From contig SFNZ01000038.1 in the NCBI GenBank assembly GCA_004552615.1, positions 1 through 14,770 on the forward strand: a stretch of 14,770 nucleotides of DNA, written 5' to 3'. The notes under the pieces are model-generated. The model was not told where the DNA came from. It worked only from the letters and a program-made list of their open reading frames with translations, and ran no database searches. This DNA is from Bacteroidales bacterium (GTDB taxonomy: Bacteria > Bacteroidota > Bacteroidia > Bacteroidales > UBA932). The position numbers were made by a program, and so were the translations under genes. Positions 7,938 through 14,703 of this stretch are shown here, piece by piece (within the stretch, counting starts at the first letter, position 1; each line of letters opens with the position of its first letter).

Positions 7938-8288
7938 ATGGACAGGAGACGCGGATACGGCAATGCATACCTGCAGAAGAAAGATCCGGAAGTGCTTTCG
8001 GACCTCATACCTGCGTTCCTCAGGACGATGGGACTCGCTCCGGCCCTCAGGACCCAGCTCATACTCGACGCCTGGGACAAGGCTTCAGGGGCTTCCGCCT
8101 ATACCCTCTCGAAATATGTGAAGAACGGTGTCCTGTTCTGCTCGATATCATCTTCGGTGCTCAGGAACCAGCTCTTTTTCCGCAAGGATGCCATAGTGGA
8201 AGAGATTAACAAGATAGTGTTGAACGATCCTATGATGACCGGCGTGAAACCCGGCACGAAGGTATTGAAATCATTGATACTCAGATGA
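7938..8288 (+). CDS. DUF721 domain protein, DciA-like
   Basis: This 116-residue protein matches the DUF721/DciA type: a basic N-terminus, LSDLIPAFLRTMGLAPALRTQLILDAWDKASG, then a strand-rich half with LFCSISSSVLRNQLFFRKDAIVEEINK and a C-terminal VLKSLIL strand. DciA family members are the ancestral loaders of the replicative helicase DnaB in bacteria that lack DnaC. The place directly after recF (1-nt gap) and the family link both suggest a DNA replication role. The ATG at 7938 is the only sensible start. The stop overlaps the pdxB start by 4 nt. DciA function in Bacteroidota members of this family is inferred. Confidence 0.8.
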   Translation: MDRRRGYGNAYLQKKDPEVLSDLIPAFLRTMGLAPALRTQLILDAWDKASGASAYTLSKYVKNGVLFCSISSSVLRNQLFFRKDAIVEEINKIVLNDPMMTGVKPGTKVLKSLILR

Positions 8289-9331
8289 ACAGACAGATCA
8301 AAATAGTAGCGGACCAGGCCATTCCCTTCCTTCAGGGAGTATTCGAGCCCTATGCCGAAGTAGTTTACAAGGGAGGAACCGAGATAGGTCCTGCGGACGT
8401 GGCCGACGCCGACGCCCTCATCGTCAGGACCAGGACGAAATGCAATGCCGCGCTCCTCGAAGGCTCGAGAGTTCGTTTCATAGCCACCGCCACCATCGGG
8501 GCCGACCACATAGACTATCCGTATTGTGATTCGAAAGGCATCATTGTCAGGAACGCACCGGGATGCAATGCCGGAGGCGTCATGGAATACGTTTTCTCCG
8601 CCCTGTACGGTCTCGCGGCAAGGCGTGCGATCAACCTTTCCGGTGATACTATCGGCATCATCGGGGTGGGCCATGTCGGCAGCATGATTGAGAGGATGGC
8701 GAGGGCACTCGGTTTCAAGGTGCTCAAATGCGACCCTCCGAGGGCCGAGGCCGAAGGACCGTTCGAATTCTGCGACCTCGACACCCTGCTGGCGAACTCC
8801 GAAATAGTCACGATGCACGTGCCCTTGAACGATACCACTCGCAGGATGGCAGGCCGGGAATTCTTCGCCAAGATGCGGGACGGGGCCTTCTTCATCAATG
8901 CATCGAGAGGAGAAGTCGTCTGCGAAGACGCCCTGCTTGAAGCGATTCCGCGTCTCGGTCCCGTGGTGATAGATACCTGGGACCACGAGCCTGACATCAA
9001 TATCGAACTCATGGACAAGGTTGCCATTGCCACACCTCACATTGCCGGATATTCGTACCAGGGAAAGCAGAACGGAACAGCCGCTGTGGTGAGGGCCGTG
9101 GCGCATTATTTCGGCATTACCCAGCTCTACGAGTTCTTCCCGAAGACCGAGCTCGCCGAGAACGAGGCCGTGAAGCTTGACCTGCGTGGGAAGAATCAGG
9201 GTGAGATAGCTGCGGTATTTCAATATAATTATCCTATCTTTACGGACGATTTCATGCTTCGCCTGCATCCGGAGGATTTCGACATGCTCCGGAGCGAGTA
9301 CAAGTACAGGCGTGAAGTCTATATTGACTGA
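8285..9331 (+). CDS. pdxB: 4-phosphoerythronate dehydrogenase
   Basis: PdxB oxidises 4-phosphoerythronate to 2-oxo-3-hydroxy-4-phosphobutanoate with NAD, the second step of the DXP-dependent route to pyridoxal 5'-phosphate. The 348 residues include the substrate-binding lobe (FIATATIGADHIDYPY near 65, then APGCNAGGVMEYVFSALYGL), the NAD-binding fold IGVGHVGSMIERMARALGFKV near 126, and the catalytic triad of D-2-hydroxyacid dehydrogenases: Arg208 in NASRGEV, Glu235 in DTWDHEPDI and His252 in TPHIAGYSYQGK. The HIAGYSYQGK motif is typical of PdxB rather than SerA. A C-terminal dimerisation region follows from about residue 285. It starts inside the DUF721 stop (ATGA overlap), so it is in the recF operon. 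No other pdx gene is visible. Confidence 0.9.
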   Translation: MNRQIKIVADQAIPFLQGVFEPYAEVVYKGGTEIGPADVADADALIVRTRTKCNAALLEGSRVRFIATATIGADHIDYPYCDSKGIIVRNAPGCNAGGVMEYVFSALYGLAARRAINLSGDTIGIIGVGHVGSMIERMARALGFKVLKCDPPRAEAEGPFEFCDLDTLLANSEIVTMHVPLNDTTRRMAGREFFAKMRDGAFFINASRGEVVCEDALLEAIPRLGPVVIDTWDHEPDINIELMDKVAIATPHIAGYSYQGKQNGTAAVVRAVAHYFGITQLYEFFPKTELAENEAVKLDLRGKNQGEIAAVFQYNYPIFTDDFMLRLHPEDFDMLRSEYKYRREVYID

Positions 9332-9360
9332 GAACTGATAACCCAATATAATTAATAATC

Positions 9361-10872
9361 ATGTTTGACCAGAAAGATATCATGCAGATTGAGGAGCGCG
9401 GCTCTTCCGTCGGCACAGTGGAAGCTCAGGTAGAGCGCTTCAGGAAAGGATTCCCTTGGATGGACATCGTCGGACCGGCCACTCCGGAAAGGGGCATCAA
9501 GGTGCTTTCGGAGGAAGACGGTGACCGTGCGGTGAAGTATTATGAAAATGCCGAAGTACACGGCAAATGCAAGTTCGTGCCTGCATCCGGTGCTGCATCC
9601 AGGATGTTCAAGGACATTTTCGCAGGACTTTCCGCCCTCGAGGAGGGCAATGACCCGGGAGCTGATTCCCCGGTAGGCAAGCTTGCCGCTGCCATTGAGA
9701 AATTCGCATTCTACACTCAGGAAATGTTCGGCACGCCTGCGGATTCCGCGGAATACAGGAAGAAAACTGCTGACGCCGTGCTCAATGCAGGCGGACTCGG
9801 ATACGGTTCCAAGCCTAAGGGAGTGATTCGTTTCCACAGATATCCGGACGGGGAATGCAGGACTGCATTTGCGGAGCATCTCGTTGAGGCCCAGGATTAT
9901 ATGCGCAATGCTGACGGTACTGCAAATGTCATTTTCACCATTTCTCCGGAGTTCAGGCCTCTCTTCGAGGCTGCACTTGAGGAGGTGAAGGACACCTATG
10001 AGAGCAAGTACGGGCTGAAATTCAATATCACATTCACATACCAGGAGAAATCCACCGACACCGTTGCAGTTGACCTGAAGAACGTGCCTTTCCGCGACGA
10101 GAACGGAAAATTGCTGTTCAGGCCTGCGGGACACGGCGCCCTGATTTACAATCTGGACAATATTACTGACGAACTCGTGTCTGTCAAGAATATCGACAAT
10201 GTCTCCAACGAGAGATTCCTCGGCATCACGGCAAAGGGCAAGAAAGTCCTGATGGGAGTCGCCCTGGAGCTCAGGGACAGGATTTTCGGATACCTCAGGC
10301 GTTTCGATGAGATACAGGATGCAGGTTCCGCAGAGTGTGTCGCATTGTGTGACGAAGTGGAGGTATTCCTCGACAGGGAACTCTGCATCAAGTTGCCGGC
10401 TGCCTGCGACCCTGCTGCAAGAGTGGCATTGCTCCGCTCGAAGCTCGACCGTCCTGTAAGGGTGTGCGGAATGGTACGCAACCAGGGCGAGCCGGGAGGC
10501 GGTCCGTTCATCATTGCCGGAAAAGACGGCTCCACCAATCTCCAGATACTCGAGAGCGTACAGATAAACATGGGCGACGAGGCTTCCAGGCAGATGCTTG
10601 CCGGTGCCACCCATTTCAATCCGGTGGACCTCGTATGCTGCCTCAGGAATTACAAGGGAGAGAAGTTCGACCTGCTTAAATACGTGGACCCGGATGCCGG
10701 ATTCATAAGTTCCAAGAGCTATCAGGGACGTGAGCTGAAGGCTCTCGAGCTGCCGGGACTCTGGAACGGCTCGATGAGTGACTGGAACACCTGCTTCGTT
10801 GAGGTTCCTCTGGAGACGTTCAACCCGGTGAAGGTGGTTCTCGACCTTCTCCGTCCTGCACATCAGTCATAA
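9361..10872 (+). CDS. DUF4301 family protein, nucleotidyltransferase-like
   Basis: The 503-residue protein looks like the Bacteroidota DUF4301 family, for which I know no experimental function. Features that suggest a nucleotide-sugar pyrophosphorylase-like fold are PASGAASRMFKDI near residue 73, resembling the Gly-rich Arg-containing NTP loop of such enzymes, GGLGYGSKPKGVIRFHRYPDGE near 143, RPAGHGALIYNLDNI near 257 and LVSVKNIDNV near 272. The C-terminal half has VCGMVRNQGEPGGGPFIIAGKDG and THFNPVDLVCCL. No signal peptide or membrane helix is seen, so it is probably cytoplasmic. It lies 29 nt after pdxB in the same direction and 1 nt before the next gene. The family call is fairly sure; the enzyme idea is inference from motif resemblance. 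Confidence 0.75.
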   Translation: MFDQKDIMQIEERGSSVGTVEAQVERFRKGFPWMDIVGPATPERGIKVLSEEDGDRAVKYYENAEVHGKCKFVPASGAASRMFKDIFAGLSALEEGNDPGADSPVGKLAAAIEKFAFYTQEMFGTPADSAEYRKKTADAVLNAGGLGYGSKPKGVIRFHRYPDGECRTAFAEHLVEAQDYMRNADGTANVIFTISPEFRPLFEAALEEVKDTYESKYGLKFNITFTYQEKSTDTVAVDLKNVPFRDENGKLLFRPAGHGALIYNLDNITDELVSVKNIDNVSNERFLGITAKGKKVLMGVALELRDRIFGYLRRFDEIQDAGSAECVALCDEVEVFLDRELCIKLPAACDPAARVALLRSKLDRPVRVCGMVRNQGEPGGGPFIIAGKDGSTNLQILESVQINMGDEASRQMLAGATHFNPVDLVCCLRNYKGEKFDLLKYVDPDAGFISSKSYQGRELKALELPGLWNGSMSDWNTCFVEVPLETFNPVKVVLDLLRPAHQS

Positions 10873-10873
10873 T

Positions 10874-11332
10874 ATGGGACGTGGTATAAGACATATTTTC
10901 AAGATGGCGGCAGCCCTGGTCACAGGGCTGGCGTCTTCTGCCTGTACAATGGAGACTTCGGAGGACTGGAACATCAGTGTCCCATATACTCTTGAAGTTT
11001 CCGGTTTCGTGGTGGATACTTACAACAAGGAGAAGCCGGATCCGGTGGCCGGAGTCTCGGTCAATCTCCTGTCATTTTCCTATGATGATCCTGATTCGCC
11101 TCATGGAAAAGCCTCAGCGATGACATCCAGGGACGGGGCGTTCAAATTGTCCTGGACCGAGTCGGAGGGTGCAGTCCATATCCTTTCAGTGGAAGGCGGT
11201 GTGATCGAGGGCAATGCATACAAGCCTTATGAAATGACTATCAATCTGTTCTCTGGTAGCATCGTCTATGACTCCTCCAGGAATATCTACAAGCTGGAGG
11301 ACCTCGTCGTAGTCCTTGAACGTGACCTGTGA
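10874..11332 (+). CDS. Small putative lipoprotein with a regulatory-like beta domain
   Basis: The 152-residue protein begins with a basic n-region (MGRGIRHIFK) and a hydrophobic segment (MAAALVTGLASSAC). Cys24 is a possible lipidation site, though the -3 residue is Ser rather than Leu. The rest resembles a carboxypeptidase regulatory-like or Ig-like sandwich: LEVSGFVVDTYNKEKPDPVAGVSVNLLS, then MTSRDGAFKLSW. This resembles the 'radical SAM-associated putative lipoprotein' group of Bacteroidetes, but no radical SAM gene is in the window, so I leave that open. It follows the DUF4301 stop by 1 nt and is the last gene of the run. Its stop codon directly abuts that of the opposing AraC-type gene. 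Likely envelope-located; function unknown. Confidence 0.65.
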   Translation: MGRGIRHIFKMAAALVTGLASSACTMETSEDWNISVPYTLEVSGFVVDTYNKEKPDPVAGVSVNLLSFSYDDPDSPHGKASAMTSRDGAFKLSWTESEGAVHILSVEGGVIEGNAYKPYEMTINLFSGSIVYDSSRNIYKLEDLVVVLERDL

Positions 11333-11821
11333 TTAATCTCCCATTTCAGGATGCCCCCCGGTGCTTCTCCATTCGCCCGGAGTGTATCCTGTCTGTTTCC
11401 TGAAAAGCCGGTAGAAACTGCATTTGTCCTGAAATCCGAGAATATCGGATATCTCCTCTATTGTCATTGTCTCCGGGGACAGGATGAGTTCTTTCCCTTT
11501 TTCTATCCGCAGCCAGTTCTTCCATTCCCTGAAGCCGATATCCGTGTATTCGGCGAAATATCTTTCCAGGTTTCTCTTGTTAATTCCGGTTTCATTTGCG
11601 AGAATCCCGAGGGAGAAGTCCCTCATTACGTTCCTGTCATCTATTCCCCATTTTTCCAGAATCCTCTCAATCCTCTTGTATTCCGCGAGTTCTTTGCCTT
11701 CAGGGACCATGTAGCCGGTTCTCTCCGGCGGCTTTCCGGCAAATCTCATGCGGACCTTGCCGTTAATGCCGAATACCATCAGTTTCATCTTGTCCGGAAT
11801 CTCTTTCACGCAACTGTTCAT
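11333..11821 (-). CDS. Short AraC-type transcriptional regulator
   Basis: The 162-residue protein consists of about 65 residues without a recognisable sensor domain, followed by an AraC/XylS DNA-binding domain with two helix-turn-helix units. The first is around residues 68-108 (DFSLGILANETGINKRNLERYF). The second is around 119-152 (TIEEISDILGFQDKCSFYRLFRKQTGYTPGEWR), which ends with the family's hallmark motif. The ATG at 11821 is a better start than the in-frame TTG two codons upstream. It is read in the same direction as the deoxyhypusine synthase-like gene, but a strong terminator lies between them, so it probably has its own promoter or depends on read-through. Target genes and ligand are unknown. 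Confidence 0.8.
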   Translation of the reverse strand: MNSCVKEIPDKMKLMVFGINGKVRMRFAGKPPERTGYMVPEGKELAEYKRIERILEKWGIDDRNVMRDFSLGILANETGINKRNLERYFAEYTDIGFREWKNWLRIEKGKELILSPETMTIEEISDILGFQDKCSFYRLFRKQTGYTPGEWRSTGGHPEMGD

Positions 11822-11840
11822 AATCAATCAGGTGACAATA

Positions 11841-11876
11841 CAAAACAGGGGACGGCCAATTTCTTGACCATCCCCC
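11841..11876 (-). terminator. Rho-independent terminator of the deoxyhypusine synthase-like gene
   Basis: In minus-strand RNA, GGGGAUGGUCAA (11875-11864) pairs with UUGGCCGUCCCC (11859-11848) around a GAAA loop: a 12-bp stem including two G-U pairs, capped by a GNRA-type tetraloop. It is followed by UGUUUUG. The G-U pairs make the stem perfect only on the minus strand, which fixes its direction. It sits 31 nt past the stop of the upstream gene and about 20 nt before the AraC-type start. Confidence 0.85.
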
Positions 11877-11906
11877 TTATTATTTCAGTAATATGTCAGC
11901 GCCGGC

Positions 11907-12881
11907 TTACCAGCCGAGCACGTATGCGAAAATCAGCGGTGCCACGATGGTGGCGTCTGACTCCACGATGAACTTAGGAGTCTCAGGAGCAAGCTTGCCC
12001 CATGTGATCTTCTCGTTCGGAACTGCTCCGGAGTAAGAACCGTAAGATGTGGTGCTGTCCGAAATCTGGCAGAAATATGACCAGAGCGGAGTGCCGTGCC
12101 ATCCGAGGTCCTGCTCCATCATCGGAACCACGCAGATAGGGAAGTCACCTGCGGTACCTCCGCCGATCTGGAAGAAGCCCACACCTGCGCCGGTAGCGTT
12201 CTTCTTGTACCAGTCAACGAGGAAGAGCATTGTCTCGATACCGTTCTTCACGAGGTCAGGAGTGAATTCTCCCTTGATGCAGTGGGCGGCGAAAATGTTG
12301 CCGGTCGTGCAGTCCTCCCATGCAGGGCATATGATAGGGATGTTCTTCTCGCAGGCTGCGAGCACCCAGCTGTCCTTAGGGTCGATCTCGTAATATTTCT
12401 CGAGCACGCCACTTCTGAGAATCTGGTAGATATATTCGTAAGGAAGATATCTCTTCCCTTCTGCCTTTGCCTTGTTCCAGACATCCACGAGAGCTCCTTC
12501 GAGACGGCGGAAAGCCTCCTCCTCAGGGATGCAGGTGTCGGTGACACGGTTGTAGTGGTTGTTCAGAAGCTCCTGCTCCTGCTCAGCGGTGAGATTCCTG
12601 TAGCCCGGCACCCTGTAGTAGTGGGAGTGGGCAACGAGGTTCATGATGTCCTCCTCGAGATTGTTGGCTGAGCAGCATACAATCGAGAATTTGTCCTGAC
12701 GGATCATCTCCGCGAGGGAGAGGCCGAGTTCAGCCGTGCTCATCGCCCCGGCCATGGCCAGCATCATCTTGCCGCCTTTGTCGAGCAGCTCCTCATAAGC
12801 CTTTGCGGCATCCACGAGACTTGCCGAGTTGAAATGACGGTAGTTGTGAGTGATAAAATTTGAAATTGGTCCTTTTTCCAT
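11907..12881 (-). CDS. Deoxyhypusine synthase-like protein
   Basis: The 324-residue protein belongs to the deoxyhypusine synthase family. In eukaryotes and archaea this enzyme moves the aminobutyl group of spermidine to eIF5A using NAD. Visible are LAMAGAMSTAELGLSLAEMI near residue 41, CSANNLEEDIMN near 70, CPAWEDCTTGN near 185, GGGTAGDF near 240, the SYSGAVPNEKITWGKL segment whose Lys296 aligns with the active-site lysine that forms the enzyme intermediate, and ESDATIVAPLI. Bacteria lack eIF5A, and bacterial homologues are thought to act in polyamine metabolism, with homospermidine or related synthesis proposed. I therefore give no gene symbol. The ATG at 12881 fits better than the upstream in-frame TTG at 12887. 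It has its own promoter at 12909-12940 and its own terminator, so it seems monocistronic. Confidence 0.85.
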   Translation of the reverse strand: MEKGPISNFITHNYRHFNSASLVDAAKAYEELLDKGGKMMLAMAGAMSTAELGLSLAEMIRQDKFSIVCCSANNLEEDIMNLVAHSHYYRVPGYRNLTAEQEQELLNNHYNRVTDTCIPEEEAFRRLEGALVDVWNKAKAEGKRYLPYEYIYQILRSGVLEKYYEIDPKDSWVLAACEKNIPIICPAWEDCTTGNIFAAHCIKGEFTPDLVKNGIETMLFLVDWYKKNATGAGVGFFQIGGGTAGDFPICVVPMMEQDLGWHGTPLWSYFCQISDSTTSYGSYSGAVPNEKITWGKLAPETPKFIVESDATIVAPLIFAYVLGW

Positions 12882-12908
12882 TTTCAATTCAGTTTAAAAA
12901 AAGCGACG

Positions 12909-12940
12909 CAAAGTTAACAAAGTCTTTTGAATAAAACAAT
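12909..12940 (-). promoter_or_regulatory. Promoter of the deoxyhypusine synthase-like gene
   Basis: On the minus strand, TAACTTTG (12916-12909) is a full match to TAnnTTTG. ATTG (12940-12937) lies 20 nt upstream, a 3-of-4 match to the -33 TTTG at correct spacing. The start codon at 12881 is about 28 nt downstream. This is the best promoter in the window. Confidence 0.65.
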
Positions 12941-12958
12941 ATTGCCAGCCTTCGTCTT

Positions 12959-13105
12959 CCGGCAAATCATCGCGCGAGCAAAAGTTGCCCCTGGAACGTA
13001 GAACCGGTTTTCTTCCGCGCGATGGCATCAATTTGACCTCATCGCGCGAGCAAATCTTGGCTATATTGCACAGAATAGCGATTCTTCCGCGCGATGAATT
13101 GCCGG
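12959..13105. repeat. Two 57-nt palindromic repeat units, nested in a larger inverted repeat
   Basis: Unit A (12968-13024) and unit B (13040-13096) are built alike. Each has the 15-mer CATCGCGCGAGCAAA, 27 nt of unrelated sequence, then the 15-mer TTCTTCCGCGCGATG. The end 9-mers CATCGCGCG and CGCGCGATG are exact reverse complements. Units are 72 nt apart, start to start, with a 15-nt spacer. The right arm of A can also pair with the left arm of B (13016-13024 with 13040-13048). Outermost flanks extend the symmetry: 12959-12976 is complementary to 13088-13105 at 17 of 18 positions. This looks like a member of a dispersed palindromic extragenic repeat family. I see no further copy in this window. 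Confidence 0.85.
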
Positions 13106-13284
13106 GAAACACCTGTTCAGCAACGATCGGGGCGAGCTGATTGCGCTGGCTCTCGCAATCCATGCCTGTTGTGGAATTATGGGATATAGAAAGGGTATTT
13201 TAGGTAATAAATATTTGACAATTATCATGACAACCGTAAGGGATAATCACTATATTTAAAATGTATAATAATAACTAATCTTAT
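13106..13284. other. Gene-free stretch before the AT-rich protease locus
   Basis: This stretch holds no convincing gene. GATTGCG (13139-13145) and CGCAATC (13154-13160) form a 7-bp hairpin with an 8-nt loop but no T-run, so it is not a terminator. From about 13180 the composition turns AT-rich. TATATTTA at 13251-13258 is one base off the Bacteroidetes -7 consensus and could serve the protease locus 27 nt downstream, but I see no matching -33 element. Confidence 0.4.
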
Positions 13285-14703
13285 ATGAATATGAATAGAT
13301 TTATAGCGTTTGAGTTCATCGTATTATTCTTTATTTTTTTTGGATGCTCTAAAGAAGGATGCGAAGTGAGTTGTATTTCTAAAGATGAAGAGGCATTATT
13401 TGGTATATAACCAAATGTCAAACAGTTGTCAGCAGAAGATGCGAAAAAGGTAGCTTATATATATTTGTCACGAAGGGCAGAAACTAAGACAGCCCCTGCT
13501 AATTTAAGAAATGTTGTTCCTATTTTAGGTAAAGCACGCATCCCTATTATGTATGCAGTAAACATGTCAGATGGATATGTGCTTGTGTCTGCTACAAAGG
13601 ATTTCTATCCGATAGTTGCTGAAGTAGATAAAGGTTCGTATCCGAATTTTGAAACTGGTACTGGTTTTGACTTAATCAGAAAAGAACTGATAGAGGCAAT
13701 AGAAGCGTCATCTGGACCGGATATACCAGATTATGTTGTAAATTCATGGCGTAGATTTGAGTATACATAGAATTATTATCCTATGACGAAATCTATGAGT
13801 GATGACTATTATGATGCGTATGTGGAACTTTCGGAATATGCTTCTGCTAACGGCTACACAATGTACCCTATTGCGGAGGCACGTGAACGAGAACTTCCTG
13901 ATGATATTATAGAATATTTTGAAGGTCAGGAAGATCCCGAGAGTCTATTCGTTGGGGATTATTCATTTGAAAACACGGCATATATTCTTGAACGTTATGT
14001 GGAAGACCCTATTGTATATGGTCCGTTCTTGACAACAAAATGGAATCAAGGATATCCGTACAATTCAATGGATCCAACCGGCAGATTGCTTGGGTGTCTG
14101 ACGGTAGCTGTAGGGCAATATATGAGATATAATGAGAAGCCGTCTCAGTATGTTGTTGCAGATACTACTATCTGCCAGTGGAGTGTAATGCCAGATACAT
14201 ATTCAAATCCTTCTTTGTCGATATTTCTTTATGACTTGCGTAAAAGACTGAGCATAAATGATGATGGAGTTGGGTTCTTCAATGAAGCGGAAAAATTGCT
14301 GGATACTTTAGAATATAATGCCCGCATTGAGAACTATGATGCAAATGTTTTAGCCTCGTTGGTTAGCAGTAGAATTTCAAACAATCAACAGTATCATAAG
14401 ATAGCAATAATGTGCGGTGATGCTGCACCTGGTACAGTGGGACATGCTTGGGTTTGTGATGGATATAAATATCCACATAGTTATACCGAATACATTTTGT
14501 ATGCTTTAAATAATGATATTTATCCAGAATTTGAGTTCATAGAGTATGCCGAAGATCACGGGGCTGAAGTGTTTCTTCCATCGGTGAAATTTTTTCATAT
14601 GAATTGGGGATGGGGTGGTAGTTATGACGGGTGGTTTTATAATGGAGATTGGACTCCTGGCACAAATGATTTTACAAATGATAAATATATGATTCATAGA
14701 TGA
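13285..14703 (+). pseudogene. C10 family (streptopain-like) cysteine protease, interrupted by two in-frame stops
   Basis: One reading frame runs from ATG 13285 to TGA 14701-14703 (about 470 residues), broken by TAA at 13408 and TAG at 13768. All three parts are in the same frame. Part 1 (13285-13410) is a lipoprotein signal peptide (FIFFGCS, Cys21). Part 2 (13411-13770) looks like the SpeB-type prodomain (LSAEDAKKVAYIYLSRR, MYAVNMSDGYVLVSATKDFYPIVAEVDKGSY). Part 3 (13771-14703, possible internal start ATG 13783) is the catalytic domain. It has WNQGYPYN, LLGCLTVAVGQYMRY with the nucleophile Cys at 14095-14097, GHAWVCDGY with the catalytic His at 14443-14445, and HMNWGWGGSYDGWF. Everything a working protease needs is retained, so decay would be recent; sequencing error or stop read-through are alternatives. 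The region is much more AT-rich than its neighbours, suggesting horizontal gain. Family call sure; whether it is functional is open. Confidence 0.8.

Noticed and set aside
8099..9346. 415-codon open frame antisense to pdxB and the DUF721 gene
   Set aside because: The plus strand carries clear PdxB catalytic motifs over the same span; the antisense product has no family resemblance.
9352..10863. 503-codon open frame antisense to the DUF4301 gene
   Set aside because: It mirrors the plus-strand gene almost end to end, shows no recognisable motifs and has low-complexity, His/Arg/Glu-rich composition typical of the opposite strand of a GC-rich gene.
12959..13105. CRISPR array
   Set aside because: Only two units exist, each with internal inverted ends around a variable middle and no cas genes nearby. 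The layout is a palindromic extragenic repeat, not repeat-spacer-repeat.
13139..13160. Hairpin as a terminator
   Set aside because: The stem is only 7 bp, has no following T-run, and no gene ends beside it.
12894..13163. 89-codon minus-strand frame with a repeated SRGR...CSRD pattern
   Set aside because: The protein repeat is simply the 57-nt palindromic units translated (their 72-nt period is a multiple of three). The frame also covers the promoter of the deoxyhypusine synthase-like gene.
13285..14703. Genome-wide recoding of TAA/TAG as sense codons
   Set aside because: kbl and the biotin carrier end in TAG and other genes here end in TAA at family-typical C-termini, so a general code change does not fit; local decay or local read-through remain.
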